Position numbers and translations under genes: made by a program. A DNA stretch of 64,000 nucleotides from Bog-105 sp965277435 (GTDB lineage: Bacteria; Acidobacteriota; Terriglobia; Bryobacterales; Bryobacteraceae). Under the pieces are notes generated by a model. The model saw only the letters and a program-made list of their open reading frames with translations, was not told the origin of the DNA and did not search any database. The stretch is taken from the NCBI GenBank assembly GCA_965277435.1, contig OZ255821.1, forward strand, positions 2,170,001 to 2,234,000. Direction: 5' to 3'. The stretch's first letter is position 1. Each line of letters opens with the position of its first letter. This document shows, piece by piece, positions 45,097 to 52,840 of this stretch.

Positions 45097-46269
45097 TTAG
45101 GCGGAATTTCTGTTAAGCGGCCACTTGACCTGGCCGCCCCGATGTAGCGCCAGATTGCCGATGTGTCCGGCGCGCGCTGCGGCAACCCCAGTCTCCACCG
45201 GCGCGTTCGGTTCCTTGCGGCTCTTCAGGCATTCGAAGAAGTTCTCCATGTGCGAGATGGTTCCATCCTGAAAACTACGTTCGGAGAGAACCGGATTGCC
45301 CTTGGCAACGCCTTCGCGATAAATTTCGAAGCCCGAGCGGGTCAGCTTGACGGTGCCTTCGGTGCCTCGGAATTCAAGCCCGCCATCGTCGACCGACGAA
45401 ACCATGGTGCCTTCATAACCCACATCAAAGCCCAGATACCGAAAGCCTGCCTGCACCGTATCCGGGCAGTCCCACTGTTCAAAGAAGTACTTATCGCCGA
45501 TCATCTGGGCCACGCTGGGCTGAGGCGTCTTCATGGCCCAATGCACCACGTCGATCCAATGCGCGAACAAGTCGGTCATGGCGCCCCCGCCAAAGTTCCA
45601 GAACCAGCGCCAGCGGCGGTATTTCTCTTCACTAAACGGCTGATCGGGCGCGGAGCCAAGCCAGCGCTTCCAATCGAGGAGCGTCGGATCGATCGGCAGC
45701 GAGGGCCAATCGCGCTGATAGTTCTGATACCAGTAGGTCCGCACCTGGGTGATGCGTCCAATGTTGCCCCCCTGAATCAACTCGACCGCACTCTGAAAAT
45801 GACGCCAGCTTCTCTGCTGCATTCCGCACTGCAGAATGCACTTGGAGCTTCGGACCGCCCGTATCAGCGGATCGCCTTCTTCGATGGTGTGCGTGACGGG
45901 CTTTTCCAGATAGACATCTTTGCCGGCAGCCACCGCGTCGGTAGCAACTTTGACGTGCCAGTGATCCGGCACCGCGATAAGAACGCCGTCCAGTTTCTGA
46001 TCCAGCACTTCCCGGTAATCGATGTGCTTGGTGGGGCTGGTATTCAGGCGTTCCGGTAGTTCGTCGAGATGGGGAGAGTAAACGTCACAGGCGGCGACCA
46101 ACTGATAGGGCGCAGCTTTATCGGCCGCGCCGAGCAGCGAACGCATCCGTCCGCCGATCCCGATTGCGCCGAGCCGCAGCATGTCGTTCGCACCCCACGC
46201 CCGGGTAGCCGCGGCGGCCGTCATTCCACTGGTCATCAAGAAACTGCGCCGGTTCGTTTTGGTTAGCAT
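45097..46269 (-). CDS. Tat-exported Gfo/Idh/MocA-family oxidoreductase
   Basis: About 390 residues from ATG 46269; the open frame extends upstream to 46320 but the twin-arginine signal (TNRRSFLMTSGMTAAAA) follows 46269 directly. Rossmann half: RLGAIGIGGRMRSLLGAA, then VYLEKPVTHTIEEGD with the conserved EKP Lys. The C-terminal dimerisation half carries GGGAMTDLFAHWIDVVHW. These NAD(P) enzymes oxidise or isomerise sugars or inositols. Exported members of this type are frequent in Acidobacteria and Planctomycetes. It is divergent from the fliN-like gene. Confidence 0.88.
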   Translation of the reverse strand: MLTKTNRRSFLMTSGMTAAAATRAWGANDMLRLGAIGIGGRMRSLLGAADKAAPYQLVAACDVYSPHLDELPERLNTSPTKHIDYREVLDQKLDGVLIAVPDHWHVKVATDAVAAGKDVYLEKPVTHTIEEGDPLIRAVRSSKCILQCGMQQRSWRHFQSAVELIQGGNIGRITQVRTYWYQNYQRDWPSLPIDPTLLDWKRWLGSAPDQPFSEEKYRRWRWFWNFGGGAMTDLFAHWIDVVHWAMKTPQPSVAQMIGDKYFFEQWDCPDTVQAGFRYLGFDVGYEGTMVSSVDDGGLEFRGTEGTVKLTRSGFEIYREGVAKGNPVLSERSFQDGTISHMENFFECLKSRKEPNAPVETGVAAARAGHIGNLALHRGGQVKWPLNRNSA

Positions 46270-46342
46270 GGCTTTCGTTGTTATATCAACCCCGAGTGAG
46301 AGCATCGCGCGGGGAAGCAACTACGTTTGCTGAGGCGTTCCG

Positions 46343-46651
46343 ATGAATTCTGTCAGCGAAGAACCCGATGTTACGGGCTACGGGCCCATGTTGGAGCGCC
46401 TGATGGATCTCGAACTACCGCTCGCGGTCTCGCTCGGACGCGCGTTGATGCCGATCCAGGACATCCTCAAACTCACCTCCGGCTCACTGATTGAACTCGA
46501 CCGGAATGTAGGAGAGTTCGTAGACCTTATGGTTCACGGAACGATCGTGGCGCGCGGCGAAATAGTCTCGGTAAAGGGCAACTACGGCGTACGCATCAAA
46601 GAAATTATCAGCCGTGAAGACCGCCTGAAGCTGCGCGAAGCGGGCCACTAG
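46343..46651 (+). CDS. fliN: FliN/SpoA-domain protein (flagellar motor switch-like), orphan
   Basis: A 102-residue protein whose C-terminal ~75 residues are a SpoA domain: RLMDLELPLAVSLGRALMPI, DILKLTSGSLIELDR and GEFVDLMVHGTIVARGEIVS, typical of FliN, the switch-complex C-ring protein. No other flagellar genes occur in the window, so it is either an outlying piece of a flagellar system or a relative from a type III secretion apparatus. It ends 11 bp before the IS110 element. Confidence 0.85.
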   Translation: MNSVSEEPDVTGYGPMLERLMDLELPLAVSLGRALMPIQDILKLTSGSLIELDRNVGEFVDLMVHGTIVARGEIVSVKGNYGVRIKEIISREDRLKLREAGH

Positions 46652-46752
46652 CTACTATCATTGCTCTTCGAGCCGCAAAATCCGATCAAAGTCACAGCCC
46701 GGCCTAACGAACCAACCCAGACTCAGAGCCATGAGACATCTGAGTTGGTAAG

Positions 46753-48074
46753 TCAAGCGGAAAAGGCGACCGGTTGAGAGAAACCGGCAGTTTTTTCCCA
46801 CAAGATTTCCAGGCCGTGATCGGACGCCGAGTGACGCGCCTGAAGGCGGTCGGAATAGCGGAGATCGTCGTAGGGCGTGCGGTCTTTCCAGCATCGGAAC
46901 AGAATGCGGATCCATTTAAACGCAACGCTTCGAACCGCCGCCCGATGTCCCTTGCCGCGTGCTCGTTGTGCCTCATAATGCGCACGCGCCCAAGCACAGC
47001 GAGGCAGCGAGTGTTGCGCCCACTCTTGAAAGGTCTGTTTGACGAACTTCGGACAAGCCCAGCGGGTATGGACCCATTGGCGTTTGCCGCTGGCTTCGCG
47101 AACCGGCGCAATCCGCTGTAGCTCTGAATACTGCCAGCATCTGGAAAGCGGTCGCGCTGCGTGCCGAGTGCAGCAATGAGCCGCGGCGCCAGAGCTTTCC
47201 CGGCGCCAGGAAACGAACTCACAATCGAAAAATCAGGATGCTGCTCGACAAGGGCTTCAATCCGCTCGTCATACTGCTGAATCGCCTTCAGCAGCAATCG
47301 GAGTTGCCCTATCACGTCTTGCACGAACAACGTTCCACTCTCCACCACCGCCCGGTCCTCGGTCGCCGGGATAGCCTGGCGGATCTGCTCGATCACCTGA
47401 TCCACATCAGCAGGACAGGAACGGCCATCCTTGGTCAGAAACACTTTCAGCCGGCGCCGCGCTACCTTTTGCAAGGCCTTTAGCTCCGGCCATTGCTCAA
47501 GACAGCGCCACACCAGCATCGAATCGGCTGACCCGAACCAACTCGGTATCTGCGGAAAGTACAGCTTCAAACGATTCGTCAGCTGATTCAACAGGGCTGT
47601 CTTGTGGTTCACTTGTCTGCGCCGGTCTTCCACTAAAAACTGCAATAACCGGGTCTGTTCTGTGTCCGGGTTCCAGACCTGCAACCGCTCTCGATGCTTC
47701 ACCAACAGATCGAGCTGCACGTCAGCATCCAGCGGATCGTTCTTGCTGCCGGAGGGGTAAATGGTCTTGCGAAAGTGACTGGCCGTCGCAGGATGCAGCG
47801 GGTAAAGCACGAACTGCCCATACTTGCTGAGACTAAACAACAGAGCGCCTCGTGTCTGCTCCAGGCAAATGGCCATCGGCCGGTCGCCAAAACGTTGCCT
47901 CAACTGATTTACCCAAGCATCAATCGCCTCCGGCGTGTGTGCGATCTGACCGCGTTCACGCTTCTTCTGGCCTGGAACTTCCATGGCCCAATCGTGCTTC
48001 GCGTCGGCCCCATCGATGGCGATGAAGGCCGCCCAATCCGGCTCGGCTGCCTCACACTTCCTGCTCTCGAACAT
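46753..48074 (-). pseudogene. IS110-family DEDD transposase, frameshifted before the catalytic serine domain
   Basis: Starts at ATG 48074 (GGAGAG upstream; a TTG three bases earlier also opens the frame). The N-terminal RuvC-like part is intact: Asp in AIDGADAKHDWA, Glu73 in CLEQTRG, and KNDPLDADVQLDLL. After SIQSYSG (about residue 321, near 47112) the frame slips; a missing base would restore it to IAPVREASGKRQWVHTRWAC, containing the serine of the C-terminal Tnp_20 domain, ending at a TGA at 46753. In the present frame the read-through tail (to 46704) is unrelated. The full product would be ~440 residues. Thus this copy is probably inactive, unless the frameshift is programmed or a sequence error. 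Confidence 0.85.
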
Positions 48075-48399
48075 CAACCTGTTTACTCTCCTTTAATCAA
48101 CTCAGGATCGAGCCGGTCTTCTGGTTTCCGCACGAAGGGCTTATAGTGAAGTCTGAAGCGATCAGACGACATCTGAGGATTCGTCTGGGAAAACCAGGTC
48201 CCCGTCCGGTCGAGTCTCTCGCGAAGACGTCGCACGTCAGCGAAGCGAAATTCGTACCGGCGGGGCGCCTGCTCTTCTTTAGCCAAACACAGCCCGATTT
48301 CCACAGGACAGCAGCGCCGACCACTGTGAATAACCGCTCCGCGCACAACCAAAGACAAATCAACTATAAGCGAAGCGATTGGTGTTCTCGGCCCCATAC
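48075..48399 (-). ncRNA. Candidate bridge-RNA region of the IS110 element
   Basis: This is the non-coding end upstream of the transposase. IS110-group elements encode here a structured bridge RNA that pairs with target and donor DNA. Local structure is visible: GTCTGA (48151-48156) and TCAGAC (48162-48167) form a hairpin with loop AGCGA. CAGACGA (48163-48169) and TCGTCTG (48181-48187) form an overlapping alternative. The precise RNA limits cannot be placed by eye, so the whole region is given. Confidence 0.4.
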
Positions 48400-48409
48400 T
48401 ATTTAACGG

Positions 48410-50251
48410 CTACTTCGCAGGTTCCTTCACCTTCAAAATCCGGTCGCCATCCACACTCCGCAAGATCTGAACCGCGCTCGACGGCCAAGTGACTTCGACC
48501 GATTCGGCCTGCCTGTCCGATCCAAGTCCAAAATGTACGGGGCCATCGCTCGCGGAAGCATAGCCAACGCTCGTGGTCATGTGGTTATACTGTGCGCCGA
48601 TGCTCCGGCTCACCACCTTGATGCGAGCGCCAATCCCGTCGCGGTTGCTGCGAGTTCCTTCGAGAGCGAGATCGAGCCAGTGTCCCGTGCCGGGGCTGCG
48701 GTTCATCCAGATCTCGGCTGGCCGCGCGAGGGCCGTTGTGACCGCATCTATTTTGCCATCGCCATCAAAATCGCCGAAGGCACACCCGCGATGCCGGGCA
48801 GCCGGGGTCGCATCCAACCCGGCCTCTTCCGTAAATGCCTGCCACTTGCCGGTCACGCCCAAGTTGCGGAACACGGTATTGTTCTGGTCAACCTCCTGAC
48901 CGGGCTGCGGAAGAGATCCGACATGCCCGCGAGTAGCGAACAGGTCCTTCCAGCCGTCATTGTCGAAATCGAAAAGGCCCGCGCCAAAGCCGGCCATATG
49001 CAAGCTAAGACTTCGCATCCCGCTTTCACTGGTAGCGTCCCGAAAAGATCCCTTGCCCGCATTCAGGTACACCGGGAAACTTTGATTGTTCAGGGCGATC
49101 AAGGCAATATCCGGTAATCCGTCGTTGTTGACGTCGCGAAAATCGAGGCCCATTCCCGAGATGAAGTTCCCGTCCTCCGGCAACGCGACGCCCGCAGTCA
49201 TCGCGACCTCTTCGAACTTGTTCCCGAGATTGTGAAACAGCGAATTGTAATAGCCGTCGTTGGTCACGAAGAGATCGGGACGCCCGTCCTGGTCGTAGTC
49301 CGCCACACCCACGCCCATGGCCTTGCCGACGTGACTGCGGATTCCCCACCCCGCCGAGACATCCCGGAACGTCCCATCGCCATTATTCAAGAAAAGCGAA
49401 TTGGGCTGTCCTTTGTAATACCGCGGATGGCAGTAATCGGCAGTTGTCTGGAAACCGCAGAGCGGGTGGTCGCTATATTGCCATTGCAGATAATTGGCGA
49501 CAAACAAATCGAGCCGGCCGTCGTTATTTACGTCCACCCAGGCTGCCGTGACGGCCCACAGCGGCCCGAACTCGGCATCGACGCTACCGTTCAATCCAGC
49601 CTTGGCGGTGACGTCTGTAAAAGTGCCGTCCCCGTTATTGTGATAGAGCGTATTGCGATGAACGCCGGCCACAAAGATGTCTGGGTATCCGTCGTTATCG
49701 TAATCGGCAACGGCCACCCCGATGTCGAACCCGGAGCCCGCCAGTCCCGCGGCTTCGGTGACGTCCGTGAATGCTCCGTTCCCATCGTTGCGGAACAATC
49801 GGTTACGGTACTTGGGAGAATCCTTGCGAAGAGTAGCGATATTGGCCCCATTGGTAAAGAAAATGTCAGGCCGGCCGTCGTGATTGTAATCGAAGACAGC
49901 GACTCCGCCGGCCATCGTCTCCGGGGCATTGCGCGCCGGCGTCTCGTCACTCTCAAGCTGAAATGGAATGGGCTGGTATGAAAATCGGATCGGTGTGGAG
50001 CGGTCCGGCGTTGAAGAGAGGGCAGCCACCCCAAGCAAAGATGCCAGAACAGAGGCACAAATGCCGTAATACTTCCTCAACGCCCGATTAGACCACAAAA
50101 AGCACAAGGGCAGCTGTTTTGTATGCCCCGGGACATGGATGACACCTTGGTCCCAGAACAGTCGTCGCAATCTTCTCACTCGAGTATCGCAAGCGATGTC
50201 GCGGAACCGGAGGTGGAGCGACTGCTTCAAAAGTTTCCAGATAGTCGACAA
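48410..50251 (-). CDS. ASPIC/UnbV (CRTAC1-like) VCBS-repeat protein
   Basis: The open frame is 613 codons. A TTG at 50080 gives a better N-terminus with a signal peptide (GICASVLASLLGVAALSS), so the first ~57 codons may not be translated. From about residue 110 there are seven FG-GAP/VCBS-like repeats with Ca-binding loops (DYNHDGRPDIFF, DYDNDGYPDIFV, DVNNDGRLDLFV, DYDQDGRPDLFV). The C-terminal ~80 residues are an ASPIC/UnbV domain (NRDGIGARIKVVS, then VHFGLG). It is a probable surface beta-propeller; ligand unknown. Its stop is only 11 bp from the IS110 end. Confidence 0.85.
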   Translation of the reverse strand: MSTIWKLLKQSLHLRFRDIACDTRVRRLRRLFWDQGVIHVPGHTKQLPLCFLWSNRALRKYYGICASVLASLLGVAALSSTPDRSTPIRFSYQPIPFQLESDETPARNAPETMAGGVAVFDYNHDGRPDIFFTNGANIATLRKDSPKYRNRLFRNDGNGAFTDVTEAAGLAGSGFDIGVAVADYDNDGYPDIFVAGVHRNTLYHNNGDGTFTDVTAKAGLNGSVDAEFGPLWAVTAAWVDVNNDGRLDLFVANYLQWQYSDHPLCGFQTTADYCHPRYYKGQPNSLFLNNGDGTFRDVSAGWGIRSHVGKAMGVGVADYDQDGRPDLFVTNDGYYNSLFHNLGNKFEEVAMTAGVALPEDGNFISGMGLDFRDVNNDGLPDIALIALNNQSFPVYLNAGKGSFRDATSESGMRSLSLHMAGFGAGLFDFDNDGWKDLFATRGHVGSLPQPGQEVDQNNTVFRNLGVTGKWQAFTEEAGLDATPAARHRGCAFGDFDGDGKIDAVTTALARPAEIWMNRSPGTGHWLDLALEGTRSNRDGIGARIKVVSRSIGAQYNHMTTSVGYASASDGPVHFGLGSDRQAESVEVTWPSSAVQILRSVDGDRILKVKEPAK

Positions 50252-50303
50252 ATCCAGGCGCGGCAGGCTGTATGCGTAGACCGCATTTCATTATTTGCCG
50301 TCT

Positions 50304-51581
50304 CTAGAGCGTTTCCTTCAGAGTCTTCGGTAATTGCCAGAAGGATCCGCGTCGCTTGTTAATAGAGCGCTGAGCCGACAAAATGTCTGGATTCGCCGTG
50401 TCAAAGTCTATCTCCCCCGGCGATAGCGGCGGCGCATCCCTGAAGCGATTGAGATGCGTGGCCAACTCTGATCCGGCTTTCGGAAACGGCTTGAGCTTTC
50501 GAGCTGGTTTTTGACTGGGCGGTTCATCGAAAAGCCCTCTCAGTCGCTGCTGTTCGTGTCGCTTCATCATCTCGCCAAAGTCATCTACGAGCTTCGCCAC
50601 TAGACTGCCCTCGGGTGGAACAGGAGCGAACTTCATCACCCCCTTTTCTTGTTCGTCTTCTGGCAAGCCCTTATAGCGCTCTACGATTTGTGCGAGATCG
50701 GCCTTCAGTTCCGGCCCCCAAATAAAATTCTGGTCGCTTCGCAAGAACGGAGGCGCGCTCTGGCGATGCAGTTTATCAGACGAAACAAACAGGAAGCTGA
50801 ACGGTAAGTATGAGAGATAACCGATGTCCTGTTTGTCGTAAGAAGTAACAAGATTCGCTTGAAGGGCGATGTGAAAAAAGAGTTCGACCGTGAGGACATG
50901 TGCCGCATAAGGCGCAAAATCCACTAGGGATTGGAAACCTGTTTTCTCCCATTCCTCGCCGATGTATGGCTCAGATTCGGGCGCTAGCCCCAGCGCCATA
51001 ACCGCCAGCTTGATACGATCTCGCGGCAGCGAAGTCGACGTCATGAACTCGTCACCGAGTACCTTCGCCTGCTGAAGCGTTTTGCAGCTTTGAGCGTCAA
51101 CGCCCATCGCCTTCAGGCCGGCTGCAATAGTGAGGGTATCTGTTGCCATCAGGCCGGCACGCCACGCTTTGGCGAACCGGCGTTCGACTTGAAAGAACTC
51201 TTCAGCTTTCCAACGCCGAAACGCTTCCGCTTCAGGACGCTCCTCAAAAATCACGGCCGACCGGCCCTCCAATTTGACGGCCTTGCCGCCAAGCATCGGT
51301 ATTTGACCCGTCATAGGAATGGTTTGCCCCATAAGATTCGGGCCGCAGAGATCCAAATGATGAGCGCAGGGCGTCCCGTGCATCTCGGGGAACTTCTGCG
51401 CAATGATTCTCACTTCGTGTTCCGGTGTTCTACCCGGACGGACGGATTTTTCAAGGTCCGCAAGCGTCTCCACGTAGAACATTGGACAGATCACTGCAAT
51501 GAAAAAATGATCAAAGATTACGGCTTCATCGAGACTGAGGGATTGAAGAAATGATTTATCGAAAAGGATAGTCGGACCCAT
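50304..51581 (-). CDS. Hypothetical protein with possible PIN-like nuclease features
   Basis: A 425-residue cytoplasmic protein of unrecognised family. Its start TILFDKSFLQSLSLDEAVIF has an early Asp, PMFYVETLADLEK has an acidic pair, and YDKQDIGYLSYLPFSFLFVSSDKLHR near residue 245-270 has two Asp at the end of a hydrophobic strand. The order Asp ... Glu ... Asp ... SSD is reminiscent of PIN-domain RNases, but no motif is decisive. The C-terminal ~100 residues are charged and Pro-rich. It diverges from the DUF2971 gene and lies in an AT-richer patch, suggesting accessory DNA. Confidence 0.65.
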   Translation of the reverse strand: MGPTILFDKSFLQSLSLDEAVIFDHFFIAVICPMFYVETLADLEKSVRPGRTPEHEVRIIAQKFPEMHGTPCAHHLDLCGPNLMGQTIPMTGQIPMLGGKAVKLEGRSAVIFEERPEAEAFRRWKAEEFFQVERRFAKAWRAGLMATDTLTIAAGLKAMGVDAQSCKTLQQAKVLGDEFMTSTSLPRDRIKLAVMALGLAPESEPYIGEEWEKTGFQSLVDFAPYAAHVLTVELFFHIALQANLVTSYDKQDIGYLSYLPFSFLFVSSDKLHRQSAPPFLRSDQNFIWGPELKADLAQIVERYKGLPEDEQEKGVMKFAPVPPEGSLVAKLVDDFGEMMKRHEQQRLRGLFDEPPSQKPARKLKPFPKAGSELATHLNRFRDAPPLSPGEIDFDTANPDILSAQRSINKRRGSFWQLPKTLKETL

Positions 51582-51809
51582 GCGACCTTCAAATACACTT
51601 GCAAGATCTTACCTGAGCCGAACACGAGGTAAGGCTCGGGGACCAGTGATTGAATCGGACGCGCCACTGTTGCCCATGCGAGTAGTGAAGAATAGCCGAC
51701 AATTGGGATACGATTCGGCCCTTAGGGTTGCTCACGGCAAGAAGTTCCGCGTGGAAGCTTGGTTTCGTCCGGCTTTGTTTTACTTGGTGGAGGACTCGAA
51801 GCCTCCGAG

Positions 51810-52550
51810 ATGTTGACACAAGACCAATATAACGACTTACCTGGTGACGAAGTGGTGTGGCGTTATATGAATCTCGACAAGCTTCTCGCGCTGTTAGCAA
51901 CCAGCAAGATTCATTTGACACGGTTGGATTCTTTCGACGATCCGTGGGAAGGTGAACTCCCGATTTCAAGAGAAGCCTTTGTTGAAAACCAGTTGCGGTT
52001 GTCTGGCAAGAGTCGATCGTGGGCGGAGTATTACGACACTATGATAAGAGACTTTCGAAAACTCTTCTTCGTAAATTGCTGGCACCAGAGCCAGTACGAA
52101 TCTGCAGCTCTTTGGGATCAGTATGCAGGTTCCGCAGGGCTGGCAATAAGATCTACGGTTGGTCGTCTTGACAGCCTCAAAACGAGCTTTCAAAAATGCA
52201 CGCTCCGTAGAGTACGCTATGTTGATTTCGTTACGGGAGAACCTGAAGCTCGGGAAGTAGATGTTTTTGATATCCCCTGCTTCAAGCGTCCAAGTTTCGC
52301 ACATGAAAAGGAATTGCGGATTGTAGTTTTGGACGAGACATGCGCGCTAGCAGGCATCCTTCCCTTCGTTCAGCATTCTCCAAGCAGCTTGTCTTTGGAC
52401 GTGGACTTGGGGACATTGATCGAGTCTATTTGGCTATCCCCTAAATCGCCCCGCTGGCTAGTGCCTCACGTCGAGGAACTTCTACGAAGATTTAACCTCC
52501 CCGAAGTGGAGATAAGGCGATCAGCTCTCTACGATCCTGTGATTCGATAA
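51810..52550 (+). CDS. DUF2971 family protein
   Basis: About 246 residues from ATG 51810; a TTG at 51759 would add 17. The N-terminal WRYMNLDKLLALLATSKIHL and LDSFDDPWEGELP, followed by VNCWHQSQYESAALWDQYAG, are the DUF2971 signatures (the FxDPxE and CWxxxxxESxAMW-type motifs). Function unknown; members often occur in accessory and defence-rich regions and have been compared to ADP-ribosyl- or abortive-infection proteins. It diverges from the PIN-like gene; they share a 228-bp promoter region. Confidence 0.82.
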   Translation: MLTQDQYNDLPGDEVVWRYMNLDKLLALLATSKIHLTRLDSFDDPWEGELPISREAFVENQLRLSGKSRSWAEYYDTMIRDFRKLFFVNCWHQSQYESAALWDQYAGSAGLAIRSTVGRLDSLKTSFQKCTLRRVRYVDFVTGEPEAREVDVFDIPCFKRPSFAHEKELRIVVLDETCALAGILPFVQHSPSSLSLDVDLGTLIESIWLSPKSPRWLVPHVEELLRRFNLPEVEIRRSALYDPVIR

Positions 52551-52840
52551 TTCTGATTGCATGGCCTAGGAGAAATGCTTTCCCTGGATAACTGGGGACA
52601 GGGAAAGCGCCCTTGCGTCCAGAATCCACTTGGTTGATTCGTGAGCAATCCGACATCTGGTTCGAATAACAATTGTGGCCAGCTAACGCGCTATCGGGAA
52701 ACTGCGTGCTCGCCAGGTCTTTCTCGGTCCCGAACCCAAACAGCCCGGGTTAGCGTTGAACGCTGCACTCTCGCAATCGAGTATTCCGAACGGAAGTCTC
52801 ACCCGAGTCTCAGGGCCACACCAGTTCGCCGCCCTCTCAG
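52551..52840. other. Intergenic region, nothing clear
   Basis: The 290 bp between the convergent DUF2971 and TonB receptor genes contain a 67-codon ORF (52641-52844) that looks random. No hairpin with a T-tract was seen. Confidence 0.3.

Larger units (their letters stand above)
46663..48399 (-). mobile_element. IS110-family insertion sequence (IS110 group, transposase frameshifted)
   Basis: The element is bounded by sequences that recur, joined together, at 60888-60995: one end GCTCTTCGAGCCGCAAAATC (46663 onward, 26 bp identical) and the other AGCGAAGCGATTGG-x-GTTCTCGGCCCC (48369-48399, 30 of 31 identical). The transposase gene is on the minus strand. A non-coding stretch of ~325 bp lies upstream of it and ~90 bp downstream, the arrangement of the IS110 group, whose bridge RNA is encoded upstream of the recombinase. 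No terminal inverted repeats or target duplications were noticed, as expected. It lies between fliN and the ASPIC/UnbV gene. Confidence 0.85.

Noticed and set aside
49232..49981. 249-codon plus-strand ORF
   Set aside because: Antisense to the VCBS repeats of the ASPIC/UnbV gene; its regular Val/Ile/Asp pattern is the mirror of the repeat codons.
51580..51816. 78-codon plus-strand ORF between the PIN-like and DUF2971 genes
   Set aside because: No ribosome-binding site and no protein-like pattern; it lies in the shared promoter region.
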